A stretch of DNA of 8,756 nucleotides from Candidatus Parepulonipiscium sp. PG-Nun2H_MBin03 (GTDB lineage: Bacteria > Bacillota > Clostridia > Lachnospirales > Cellulosilyticaceae): contig MDJN01000156.1 of assembly GCA_001995005.1 (NCBI GenBank), positions 10,365-19,120 on the forward strand. Direction: 5' to 3'. Numbering within the stretch: the stretch's first letter is position 1; each line of letters begins with the position of its first letter. A program made the position numbers and the translations under genes. Below are positions 1 to 7,086 of this stretch, in pieces. The notes under the pieces are model-generated. The model had not been told where the DNA came from. It did no database searches and saw nothing but the letters and a program-made list of their open reading frames with translations.

Positions 1-24
1 TTCAAATTTTTCAAAAAATCTGGA

Positions 25-927
25 TTATTTTAGGTAGTATGTCTCAATGTATCTATAAGTGGTTGATAAATCTAGGTTTTTGGCAACTTCTATAAGCAGC
101 GGAATTTTTTTATATGAATCTATTTTAACTAAAGTTTCTAGTTGAGGATTTATTTTAAAATAGTTATTTCCTAACAGTTCTTTGCTATACTCATCATTTA
201 CTGCAAGTGGAGCAGACAATAATATATCAATTAGCGGGCTTATCATATATTTATTTGGATTAAGACCCCATTGAATGGAACCCCAGTTTGTAATATTAGA
301 CTTTAATGTAGTAGGGTATAATCCAGTGCCTATAGCTAAAACACGAAAATCAGATATATGATATTTATGTGGATATACGGAGCGTAAAAATAGTATAGGA
401 GAAATAGACGGAAAATTATTTATGACTGTACCATCAATAAACCCATTTTTAGATGGAAAAACAGCTGGAAAGGCTGAACTATATAAAGCAGTATTGACTA
501 CTGTTTCGTGGGATGTGGTATTTGGTATTATATTATTTAAAAATACTGCGTTAGAGTGAGATTTACTATATCCGTGTACATTAAACGCAGGTATAAAAAC
601 TAAATTTGGTAAGTCGGCCAAAGTAAGACTAGGTGTAAATGTTTTGTTTAATATATTAACTAGATGTTTGTTACTATACTTTGGGGTAAGCAAGTTTAGG
701 CGAGGAGACGAAAATATATATTTAGCAGTTTTAATGCTATATAGATTTTTAAGTGTTGTTATAGGTAAATTATTTGCTAAGCAGAGTGCTATATATGAGC
801 CAGTAGACGAGCCGGTGTACAACTCAGTTTTGGTAAGCAACTCTGGGTAACGCTTAATAAGCCTAGCTAATATATGTATGGATAAGGCTCCTCGCACACC
901 CCCACCTTCAAACGATAGTATTCTCAT
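25..927 (-). CDS. Patatin-like phospholipase (serine lipid acyl hydrolase)
   Basis: Predicted lipid acyl hydrolase of the patatin family, 300 residues, which would cleave fatty acyl chains from membrane lipids. The sequence shows the family landmarks in order: an oxyanion-hole glycine loop GGGVRG at residues 8-13, a nucleophile elbow GSSTG at 39-43 with Ser41 as the likely nucleophile, and a DGT motif at 165-167 with Asp165 as the second member of the Ser/Asp dyad. There is no signal peptide or clear membrane segment, so it is probably cytosolic or peripheral. The ATG start is supported by an AGGAGG ribosome binding site nine bases upstream. The upstream neighbour on the same strand is a diguanylate cyclase gene 133 bases away, and a plausible -10 box in that gap suggests separate transcription. 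The substrate and the physiological role cannot be read from the sequence. The family assignment is firm. A link to c-di-GMP is only inferred from position. Confidence 0.88.
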   Translation of the reverse strand: MRILSFEGGGVRGALSIHILARLIKRYPELLTKTELYTGSSTGSYIALCLANNLPITTLKNLYSIKTAKYIFSSPRLNLLTPKYSNKHLVNILNKTFTPSLTLADLPNLVFIPAFNVHGYSKSHSNAVFLNNIIPNTTSHETVVNTALYSSAFPAVFPSKNGFIDGTVINNFPSISPILFLRSVYPHKYHISDFRVLAIGTGLYPTTLKSNITNWGSIQWGLNPNKYMISPLIDILLSAPLAVNDEYSKELLGNNYFKINPQLETLVKIDSYKKIPLLIEVAKNLDLSTTYRYIETYYLK

Positions 928-936
928 ATTAATATG

Positions 937-942
937 CCTCCT
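937..942 (-). promoter_or_regulatory. Ribosome binding site of the patatin-like gene
   Basis: On the minus strand AGGAGG stands nine bases before the ATG at 927, which fixes the start of the patatin-like gene just before its MRILSFEGGG N-terminus. Confidence 0.8.
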
Positions 943-956
943 AACGATTAATAAGT

Positions 957-962
957 ATTATA
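957..962 (-). promoter_or_regulatory. Possible -10 box for the patatin-like gene
   Basis: The minus strand reads TATAAT here, placing a start of transcription near 950 and a leader of about 20 bases with the ribosome binding site inside it. The -35 side is weak (TTATAC at 17-base spacing), and the surrounding sequence is very AT-rich, so a chance match is possible. If real, it makes the lipase gene independent of the c-di-GMP genes upstream. No hairpin with a T-tract was seen between the two, so read-through from the upstream operon also remains possible. Confidence 0.4.
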
Positions 963-1060
963 CTATAGTTTATTCCTAAGTATAAAAACTAATGTTAGAA
1001 GGCGAATAATTGTTTTTATTAACTAAATTTTTAGTACTATTTAATTGTCAATAATCTATC

Positions 1061-2278
1061 TTATATTTTTATGACTTGCCTTTGTTTGTGACATGTTGTT
1101 TTGAATGCATACATTCGTTCATCGGCTAAAGTAACGATATCACATGCACTCATATTATATGTTTCATCTATATTGACTATTCCATAGCTAATAGAGGTGT
1201 CATAAGGTTTATTATATAATTGTTTGAGTGCCTTAACATTTTCATACACGGCTAATGTTTTTTGTACAGCAATAGATGTATTATTGCTTTGGCCTATTAC
1301 TAAAAATTCGTCGCCGCCTATCCTTGCCACAGTATCGTCAAGAAATTCTTGCTCAATTATTTTTGCAACGGATAAAATATAGAAATCTCCTTCGTTGTGT
1401 CCATAAGTATCATTGACTATCTTTAAACTATTCATATCCAGAAATACAGCATAACACTCTATATTTTGAGTTCTGTAAGATTGTAGCTGTGTAACTGCGT
1501 AAGTACGCAGGTATAACCCTGTAAAATCATCTTTTTGAGATTGTTGCGTAAGCTCTTTTACAGCTTGTGTTTCCTGGTCGACAAGTTCTACATATTCTTC
1601 AAATTTTATGCGTTTTAGCTCTAGTGATGCAAATATAGAACCATATATAAGAGTAATGTATATAATAGCAAATATAACTAATCCAATTTTAAACAAAAAT
1701 ATTGCAACACCTAAAGCACCTCTATAGGCTACGGTATTAAGTTCTATAACAATAAGTGCGTAAATAAATGTAGTAAGTAACAGTTTAGTGCTTAATGTTA
1801 CAATAGCTTCATTAGAGAGCATTATTTGTGTCTTTTCTTTTGCAGTATAAAACCGAATTAACCATAGCTGAAGTATGGATGGAAAAATAGTTAATATAGA
1901 GATGATTAGATCTAGATAAACAAATTGATAAGTATCATATAGATTATTATGAATAAGTAGTATTTGTAGTAGCCCTGATGTGATGAGTCCGCTAGCATAT
2001 AGATACACTATAAATATGGATGACATAAAAAAACTAGGTTTAAATTTAATTTTGTGTATATACATAAATTGTATGGCATATGAAAATATATAGATGATAG
2101 CCGAAGTTATATTAGTATTCGGAATAAAATGATGTGAGCTAAGTAATATTAAATTTATTATGCTAGTAATAACAACTATTTTCCACAACTTTATAGGAGA
2201 TCCAATAATATAATAAGTATAGCTAAATATAGTATAATTATATATTATAAGCAACAAAAGGAATATTATAGGAGTCAT
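1061..2278 (-). CDS. Membrane diguanylate cyclase (GGDEF) lacking the inhibitory site
   Basis: Predicted diguanylate cyclase of 405 residues that makes cyclic di-GMP from two GTP at the cytoplasmic face of the membrane. The N-terminal half has about seven hydrophobic segments (roughly residues 2-24, 31-50, 58-75, 82-108, 120-143, 162-180 and 187-212). A polar, coiled-coil-like linker follows at about 216-248, then the GGDEF domain from about 249. Landmarks are DDFTGLY at 250-256, DMNSLKIVND at 281-290, YGHNEGD, GGDEF at 321-325 and ADERMY at 385-390, so the active site looks complete. The position of the RxxD inhibitory site holds FLDD (312-315), so product inhibition through this site is probably lost. 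The gene starts 7 bases after the stop of the preceding cyclase, and its likely ribosome binding site lies inside that gene's last codons, which suggests translational coupling. The membrane region was not recognised as a named sensor domain, and the signal it senses is unknown. Confidence 0.9.
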   Translation of the reverse strand: MTPIIFLLLLIIYNYTIFSYTYYIIGSPIKLWKIVVITSIINLILLSSHHFIPNTNITSAIIYIFSYAIQFMYIHKIKFKPSFFMSSIFIVYLYASGLITSGLLQILLIHNNLYDTYQFVYLDLIISILTIFPSILQLWLIRFYTAKEKTQIMLSNEAIVTLSTKLLLTTFIYALIVIELNTVAYRGALGVAIFLFKIGLVIFAIIYITLIYGSIFASLELKRIKFEEYVELVDQETQAVKELTQQSQKDDFTGLYLRTYAVTQLQSYRTQNIECYAVFLDMNSLKIVNDTYGHNEGDFYILSVAKIIEQEFLDDTVARIGGDEFLVIGQSNNTSIAVQKTLAVYENVKALKQLYNKPYDTSISYGIVNIDETYNMSACDIVTLADERMYAFKTTCHKQRQVIKI

Positions 2279-2285
2279 TTAGAAA

Positions 2286-3506
2286 TCACATCCTTTCACT
2301 ATAAAATTTATGTTTTGCAAGTTTCATTTCTAGTTCTGTGGCAGCCAATACAGCGTCAAGTCCTTGAACTGCAAGAGATTTTGTTATTAATAATTCTCCT
2401 AGACTAGCAGAGATGAGAAAAGATTCTTCTAGGCTATTTTGATGATGGATACCCTCTAGTATTCTATTTGATATAAGTTTTAGTATATAAGCAGATGGAT
2501 TATCAATCAGGACTAAGAACTCATCTCCCCCAATACGTCCTATTATATCTTGTTTTCTAGTTACAGCCTGAATAGATTGCACAACTTTTTGTATAAGTCT
2601 ATCTCCGGCGTCATGTCCATAATTATCATTTACGTATTTTAAGCCGTTTATATCTATAAAAATAAGGCCACAGGCTATATCTGATTTAATTATATGTTTA
2701 AGAGCTTTAGATATACAATCTAAAGTATACGATTTGGTGTATACTCCTGTTAAGTCATCAATAGTTATACGAGTAAATATTTCGTCTTTTTGAGTAATTA
2801 AATTATCATAAACTTCTTTAGCCTGACGATGCTTAGACTGAAAATGCATAATTCCTAGGCTAACGATAGTATATCTTAATACAAGATTATATACTATAAT
2901 ATTAAACAGGATACTAGCTAATATAATTATTTTTTGTATTGCGAAGTATTCTGTATAATATACTAAATATTCATCAATCATTAATTGTATAGGCAGTAGT
3001 AAACCTAGCAGTATTATTATAGAAGAATATAAAGGAGTATTAATAATCTTTTTAATATCTGATATAGAAAATGTCTTTAAAATATACCTACTCATTAAAA
3101 ATAGAGTTATATACATGCAAATAAACACTTCAAACTTAGTCATATTATTAAATAACGAATATTGACTACTTATATGATTTATAGAGCTAATACCCAAAGA
3201 AGCTGCGGTAAACAATGTTATTACATTAAAAATAGTCCAAGATACAATGCATAAAGTCTCTCGCAGATTTAGCCCTAGCAATGAAAACTCTACTAAAAAT
3301 AGCAAAAAGAGTAGGGAATATTGATAGTGGTAATGAAGATTAAGTATATAAAGATAGATATATACACTAACATTTAGTAAGACAAATATTACTATTTTTT
3401 TCGTTGAAGTGTGTTTATCGCTAAATTTTCTGCTGATTGTATATAAGAGTCCAAAATTAAAACATCCATTTAGAAAAAATATTAGTAATAGTACTAAAAT
3501 CCCCAT
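2286..3506 (-). CDS. Membrane diguanylate cyclase (GGDEF) with intact inhibitory site
   Basis: Predicted membrane-bound diguanylate cyclase of 406 residues. About seven hydrophobic segments fill residues 2-213 (roughly 2-22, 38-56, 64-80, 83-107, 124-142, 160-178 and 189-213), followed by a short linker and a cytoplasmic GGDEF domain. Landmarks are DDLTGVY at 250-256, IDINGLKYVND from 284, YGHDAGD and GGDEF at 326-330. RKQD at 317-320 sits five residues before GGDEF, exactly where the RxxD product-inhibition site is found in well-studied cyclases such as PleD. The C-terminal part is more divergent: the usual ADxxMYxxK helix reads TELEMKLAK. A GGAGGAG-type ribosome binding site supports the ATG start. 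It lies 30 bases downstream of the PAS-GGDEF-EAL gene and 7 bases upstream of the second cyclase, so the three probably form one operon. It is very likely a paralogue of that second cyclase. Confidence 0.9.
   Translation of the reverse strand: MGILVLLLIFFLNGCFNFGLLYTISRKFSDKHTSTKKIVIFVLLNVSVYIYLYILNLHYHYQYSLLFLLFLVEFSLLGLNLRETLCIVSWTIFNVITLFTAASLGISSINHISSQYSLFNNMTKFEVFICMYITLFLMSRYILKTFSISDIKKIINTPLYSSIIILLGLLLPIQLMIDEYLVYYTEYFAIQKIIILASILFNIIVYNLVLRYTIVSLGIMHFQSKHRQAKEVYDNLITQKDEIFTRITIDDLTGVYTKSYTLDCISKALKHIIKSDIACGLIFIDINGLKYVNDNYGHDAGDRLIQKVVQSIQAVTRKQDIIGRIGGDEFLVLIDNPSAYILKLISNRILEGIHHQNSLEESFLISASLGELLITKSLAVQGLDAVLAATELEMKLAKHKFYSERM
2291..2296 (-). promoter_or_regulatory. Ribosome binding site embedded in the upstream cyclase gene
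   Basis: The minus strand reads AAAGGA here, inside the last codons of the upstream cyclase gene (stop TGA at 2286-2288) and 12 bases before the ATG at 2278. The spacing is somewhat long. It implies that ribosomes finishing the first cyclase open or reach the start of the second, so the two would be made in linked amounts. Confidence 0.55.
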
Positions 3507-3536
3507 ATATAACTCCTCCCCTCTTTGTATTTAATA

Positions 3537-5615
3537 TTAGGAATTTTTAAGTTGGCTTAGATTAATATTTTCTAAGAAGTCGAATACACATTCTTCTGGC
3601 ATAGGTTTACTAAATAAGTATCCTTGTAAAATATCACAATTATACTCTAATAAATACGGAATTTGGCTAAATTCTTCAACACCTTCGGCAACTACTTTTA
3701 AATCAAGGTCATGTCCTAAATTAATAATAGAGCCTACCAGATTTTTTTTAGTATGACCTATGTCATCAATAAAACTTTTCTCAATTTTTAATACATCAAT
3801 TGGAAATTTTTGCAGATAAGTTAAAGAAGAATAGCCAACCCCAAAATCATCTAAGGCTATCTTTATTCCCATATCTTGTAGAGCACGGATTTTGGTCGTA
3901 TTTTCTTCTATATTTTTCATTAAAGTAGTTTCAGTCAGTTCAATAAATAGCATAGACGTATCAACTTGGGTACGTTTTATAATTTTTTCTACTTTCTCAA
4001 CAAAATTATCTTGTGCAATTTGCACTGCAGATATGTTTATAGCAACATGTATATTGGTATAGCCAGCTTGTTTAAGTTTATTAATAAAAAGACACCCTTG
4101 TTTTAAAATCCATGTGCCTAGTGGAATTATTAAACCTGTTTCTTCTGCATTAGGAATAAATTTAAATGGAGGAACGATGGTACCATCTGCGCGTATCCAT
4201 CTGATCAAAGCTTCAAAACCTATAACTTCCTTGGTGATTAAATGAATTTGTGGTTGATAATAGAGTTTAAATTCACTTTGTTTAATTCCTTCTTGTAAAT
4301 CGCTGGCAATATGCATTTTGTTTAAAATTTCTTCCTTAAAAGAATTATCAAAAAATCTATAATGACGTTTTCCGCTTTCTTTTACTTTATGCATAGCAAT
4401 ATCTGCATTATTTAATAAATCTTCAAAATGTTCTCCATCAGATGGATATAATGTAATCCCAGCACTATAGCTTAACTTGCAATTAACTTCTTTAACTTTA
4501 AAAGGCTCACGAAAAATGTTTTTTAACATTTCTATAAAGTCTTTAACTTGAGATTTAGTTTCAATATCTTCTAATAAAATGACAAATTCATCGGCTACTA
4601 AGCGTTTTATTGTGATATTTGCAAAATCAATCTGCAATATCCTTTTTACAACTGATTGTAATATTAAATCTCCACTAGATCTACCCAAAGAATCGTTAAT
4701 AGATTTAAAGTCATCTAAATCTATATAAATTATTGCCATAAAATCACCTTTATGAGATGAAAAATATTTAGAAAGATACTCTTTGGTGGATAGATTAGTA
4801 ATTGGGTCATATAAGCTAATAAGAGAACTCTCAGTTTTAAGTTTATCTGCGTGTATATCAGTTATAGTAAACAGTATATTCATAATATCACTATTTTCTG
4901 CTTGCATATATTTAGAATTGATATATACCCAAATCCATCCCCTAGTTTTGTGATGATACTGTACTTCTATGCCATATTCCAATTTTTTAGTACGCAGAGC
5001 TTTTTTGTGGTAATATTTTATCTTATTCAATGAATGTATGTCAATATCATCTGCAGTTAATTTATCTAAATACACTGGGTTGTGTATTAAAGATTGGATA
5101 GATTTTGTTGAGTGAGCATATATTAACTGATCAGCCTTAGTGTCATACCTAAATATTAAAAGAGGTATATCCTCAGTGGGAGGTATATCTTGTTCTAATA
5201 ACAAAATAGTCTGAGTAGCTTGTTCATAAAAATTTTGTTCTATTTGTGCTAAGCTAGATGATATAGGCTTATTAGAAGAATACGCACTGGGAATATGATG
5301 ATTTTTGAGATTAATTGCAACAATCTCTACTAAACTTTCAAACGCTTGAATAGTAGATATAGTATAAATATATCTACTATTATTAGCTTTAAAAATAAGG
5401 TCCATACTTTGTCTTGTTTTTAAAGATAGTATAAGATTAGAAATTTCGGTTGGAGAGTGACCGATAACAATATCTTTTAAAAACTTGGTTGTAAGTATAT
5501 GACTATCAATGCCTAAGATAGAGATTGCATAATCATTAGCATATATAATTTTTCCTGATAAATCTATTTTAAGTATGATTACTTCCTCTAATTTAACAAA
5601 ACTAGTAGTTGTCAT
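3537..5615 (-). CDS. PAS-PAS-GGDEF-EAL protein, probable c-di-GMP phosphodiesterase
   Basis: Predicted cytosolic cyclic-di-GMP phosphodiesterase of 692 residues with no membrane segments. A PAS-like sensor lies at about residues 5-100 and a second at about 150-255. A GGDEF domain spans about 262-423 and an EAL domain about 430-685. The GGDEF signature is degenerate, VADEF at 340-344, and there is no RxxD site, so cyclase activity is unlikely; the DLDDFKSIND segment (299-308) is kept, so GTP binding remains possible. The EAL domain keeps its catalytic set: EAL with Glu468, Asn527 in NIS, Glu559, Asp589-Asp590 in DDFG, Lys610, Glu644 in AEGVE and Gln664 in QGY. In known proteins of this type, such as Caulobacter PdeA, a degenerate GGDEF domain binds GTP and stimulates the EAL domain; that is an analogy here. 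It is the first gene of a three-gene operon, with an AGGAGGG ribosome binding site eight bases before the ATG. Confidence 0.92.
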   Translation of the reverse strand: MTTTSFVKLEEVIILKIDLSGKIIYANDYAISILGIDSHILTTKFLKDIVIGHSPTEISNLILSLKTRQSMDLIFKANNSRYIYTISTIQAFESLVEIVAINLKNHHIPSAYSSNKPISSSLAQIEQNFYEQATQTILLLEQDIPPTEDIPLLIFRYDTKADQLIYAHSTKSIQSLIHNPVYLDKLTADDIDIHSLNKIKYYHKKALRTKKLEYGIEVQYHHKTRGWIWVYINSKYMQAENSDIMNILFTITDIHADKLKTESSLISLYDPITNLSTKEYLSKYFSSHKGDFMAIIYIDLDDFKSINDSLGRSSGDLILQSVVKRILQIDFANITIKRLVADEFVILLEDIETKSQVKDFIEMLKNIFREPFKVKEVNCKLSYSAGITLYPSDGEHFEDLLNNADIAMHKVKESGKRHYRFFDNSFKEEILNKMHIASDLQEGIKQSEFKLYYQPQIHLITKEVIGFEALIRWIRADGTIVPPFKFIPNAEETGLIIPLGTWILKQGCLFINKLKQAGYTNIHVAINISAVQIAQDNFVEKVEKIIKRTQVDTSMLFIELTETTLMKNIEENTTKIRALQDMGIKIALDDFGVGYSSLTYLQKFPIDVLKIEKSFIDDIGHTKKNLVGSIINLGHDLDLKVVAEGVEEFSQIPYLLEYNCDILQGYLFSKPMPEECVFDFLENINLSQLKNS

Positions 5616-5623
5616 AATTTTAA

Positions 5624-5630
5624 CCCTCCT
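5624..5630 (-). promoter_or_regulatory. Strong ribosome binding site of the PAS-GGDEF-EAL gene
   Basis: The minus strand reads AGGAGGG eight bases before the ATG at 5615. This supports the chosen start (MTTTSFVKLE) and suggests efficient translation. Confidence 0.8.
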
Positions 5631-5665
5631 ATTGCTATAATATAATTATTAATCTAAGTGTATTA

Positions 5666-5674
5666 ATTATAGCA
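5666..5674 (-). promoter_or_regulatory. Extended -10 promoter of the c-di-GMP operon
   Basis: The minus strand reads TGCTATAAT, a perfect extended -10 element (TG, one base, TATAAT). The hexamer at 17-base spacing is TTTCAT, only a weak -35 match, which fits an extended -10 promoter that depends less on the -35. A start near 5659 would give a leader of about 45 bases. It lies just past the terminator that ends the acpP unit, so the c-di-GMP genes appear to be transcribed separately from the lipid genes. No operator or riboswitch fold was recognised in the leader. Confidence 0.65.
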
Positions 5675-5714
5675 TAGAAAAATAAAAAATGAAACCTAAT
5701 ATATGGTAATAGAT

Positions 5715-5753
5715 AAAAAAATATCCCCTAAGATTATAGGGGGATATTTTTTT
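5715..5753 (-). terminator. Rho-independent terminator after acpP
   Basis: A stem pairs 5715-5730 with 5737-5753, containing CCCCTA/TAGGGG plus flanking ATA and A/T tracts, with one bulged G and a six-base loop. On the minus strand the stem begins at the acpP stop codon and ends in seven T. The A-tract on the other side makes it potentially bidirectional, although no plus-strand gene is seen entering it. It marks the end of the rpmF-plsX-acpP unit. Confidence 0.88.
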
Positions 5754-5994
5754 ACTCTTCGATTATACCTAGATGTATTTTAATATAAGTGACAGCATCT
5801 CTTATAGTGTCTATTTTACTTATATATTCTTCAGGTATTTCAATTTCAAATTCTTCTTCTAGGGCCATAACTATTTGAAATATATCTAATGAATCGGCGT
5901 TTAATTCACTTACAAAAGATGTATCAATTTCCATGTGTGCTTCGGGTATGTTAAGTTGAGTACTAATTATTGTTCTAATTCTTTCAAATACCAT
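5752..5994 (-). CDS. acpP: Acyl carrier protein
   Basis: Acyl carrier protein of 80 residues, the small acidic protein that carries growing acyl chains as thioesters during type II fatty acid synthesis and donates them to PlsX. The phosphopantetheine attachment motif ADSLD is at residues 33-37 with Ser35 as the modified residue, followed by the typical acidic helix ALEEEFEIEIPEE. The residue before ADSLD is Asn32 where most family members have Gly, a mild oddity. The reading frame is open 14 codons further upstream to 6036, but the ATG at 5994 is preferred: it has an AAGGGGAAG ribosome binding site and gives the normal family length, while the extension (MVCIYYYKKYK...) is unlike any acyl carrier protein. 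It follows plsX by 56 bases. The strong terminator overlaps its stop codon. rnc, which often follows in this neighbourhood, is absent. Confidence 0.95.
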   Translation of the reverse strand: MVFERIRTIISTQLNIPEAHMEIDTSFVSELNADSLDIFQIVMALEEEFEIEIPEEYISKIDTIRDAVTYIKIHLGIIEE

Positions 5995-5997
5995 AAT

Positions 5998-6006
5998 CTT
6001 CCCCTT
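5998..6006 (-). promoter_or_regulatory. Ribosome binding site that decides the acpP start
   Basis: The minus strand reads AAGGGGAAG three bases before the ATG at 5994, with its GGGG core six bases away. It is the reason to prefer the 80-residue product over the 94-residue extension beginning at 6036. Confidence 0.7.
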
Positions 6007-6050
6007 ATATTTTTTATAATAGTATATACAAACCAAGAGTTGATTATGAC

Positions 6051-7037
6051 TTAGTTGAATTTTGTACTTATTTTTTCTATTAAATTATTTTCTATAAATC
6101 CTTCAACTTGTATTATTGCTCCAGTTACTTCGGTAGATTTTGAGTTTCCATGTATTTTTACTACTAGTCCACGCAACCCTAGCAGAGGTGCCCCGCCTTT
6201 ATCGTTATAATAAAATTTATTTTTTATGTTAGTAATTCCATCTTTCATTAATAGCCCAGCTATTTTTGTCTTAAGACTTCTGGTGAATTCAGTTTTTACC
6301 ATAGAAAATACCCAGTTACCAAAGCCTTCCATAAATTTTAATATTACATTGCCTACAAATGCGTCGCATACTATGATGTCTACGTTACCAGACGGAATTT
6401 CTCGTGCTTCTATATTACCATAGAAATTTATTGTATCATCAGCGGATAATAATTTAAATGCTTCCTTACTTAATTGGTTTCCTTTTTCAACTTCAGTTCC
6501 TATATTTACTAAGCCAACTTTAGGATTTTGAACATTAAGACATTCTTTCATATAAACAGAAGCAATTTTAGCAAATTGATGTAAGTATTCTGCTGTAGCA
6601 TCTACATTTGCTCCACCATCGACTAGTAAAGAATATCCTGTTTTGGTAGGTAATAAAGGAGCTATTACAGGTCTTTTAACACCCTTAAGCCTACCAACTA
6701 TGCTAGTTGCACCAGCGACTAAAGCACCTGAGTTACCAGCGGATATAATACCTTTGGCAAAATCGTTGTGGACTAGTTTTAAGCCAATACTCATGGAAGA
6801 ATCTTTTTTTGTACGTACTGCATTAAAAGAATCTTCCATCGTGATGATATCTGATGCATGCGTAACTTCTATTCTATCTTTATCAAATGCATACTTAGTT
6901 AGCTCTTCATTAATTATATTAGAATCGCCTACCAAAATAAGAGTCGAACTACATTTATCTAATGCCATTATGCAACCTTTTATTATTTCATAAGGTGCGT
7001 GGTCTCCTCCCATTATGTCAATTGCTATTTTACTCAT
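6051..7037 (-). CDS. plsX: Phosphate acyltransferase PlsX
   Basis: Acyl-ACP:phosphate acyltransferase of 328 residues. It converts acyl-ACP to acyl-phosphate, the donor used by PlsY in the first step of phospholipid synthesis, and acts at the inner face of the membrane. Family signatures are visible along the whole length: IAIDIMGGDHAP at the N-terminus, ITMEDSFNAVRTKKDSSM near residue 65-83, GNSGALVAGA, LLVDGGANVDA, VGLVNIGTEVEKGN and CDAFVGNVILKFMEG. The length is normal and no key block is missing. The ATG at 7037 is preceded by an AAAGGA ribosome binding site. It lies between rpmF and acpP, a very common arrangement. A hairpin with a T-tract just upstream may reduce read-through from rpmF, and no promoter of its own was found in the 49-base gap. 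Confidence 0.97.
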   Translation of the reverse strand: MSKIAIDIMGGDHAPYEIIKGCIMALDKCSSTLILVGDSNIINEELTKYAFDKDRIEVTHASDIITMEDSFNAVRTKKDSSMSIGLKLVHNDFAKGIISAGNSGALVAGATSIVGRLKGVKRPVIAPLLPTKTGYSLLVDGGANVDATAEYLHQFAKIASVYMKECLNVQNPKVGLVNIGTEVEKGNQLSKEAFKLLSADDTINFYGNIEAREIPSGNVDIIVCDAFVGNVILKFMEGFGNWVFSMVKTEFTRSLKTKIAGLLMKDGITNIKNKFYYNDKGGAPLLGLRGLVVKIHGNSKSTEVTGAIIQVEGFIENNLIEKISTKFN

Positions 7038-7057
7038 AAATACTGTTTCCTTTCTAC

Positions 7058-7082
7058 AAAAAAGACAGCCTAGGCTGCCTTT
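7058..7082 (-). terminator. Hairpin with T-tract between rpmF and plsX (attenuator candidate)
   Basis: On the minus strand AAAGGCAGCC (from 7082-7073) pairs with GGCTGTCTTT (7070-7061) with one G-T wobble and a nominal two-base spacer, so the top pair or two must open to form the loop. The 3' side runs into TTTTTT. This has the form of a Rho-independent terminator five bases after the rpmF stop codon. Because plsX follows without a visible promoter of its own, it is more likely a partial terminator that gives more rpmF than plsX-acpP message. Confidence 0.72.
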
Positions 7083-7086
7083 AGGA

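Noticed and set aside
1023..1051. TTGACA at 1046-1051 (minus strand) as a promoter for the patatin-like gene
   Set aside because: At 17-base spacing the partner hexamer is ATTTAG, a poor -10, and nearby spacings are no better. The TATAAT at 957-962 is a better candidate.
25..5615. CBASS-like defence system (patatin effector plus nucleotide cyclase)
   Set aside because: The cyclases are ordinary GGDEF enzymes and not CD-NTases, and no Cap2/Cap3 or other defence gene is present.
5616..5714. c-di-GMP riboswitch in the leader of the c-di-GMP operon
   Set aside because: The leader after the promoter is only about 45 bases, AT-rich, and lacks the conserved GEMM core. The gap before the patatin gene lacks it too.
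5995..6036. Upstream in-frame ATG that would extend acpP by 14 residues
   Set aside because: The extension is unlike any acyl carrier protein, and the internal ATG at 5994 has a good ribosome binding site and gives the normal length.
5995..6050. Separate promoter for acpP in the plsX-acpP gap
   Set aside because: Several TATA-like words occur in this AT-rich gap, but none has a convincing -35 at 16-18 bases.
6643..6993. Plus-strand open frame of 116 codons
   Set aside because: It lies wholly inside plsX on the opposite strand, has no ribosome binding site evidence and no family resemblance; it is a shadow of a real gene.
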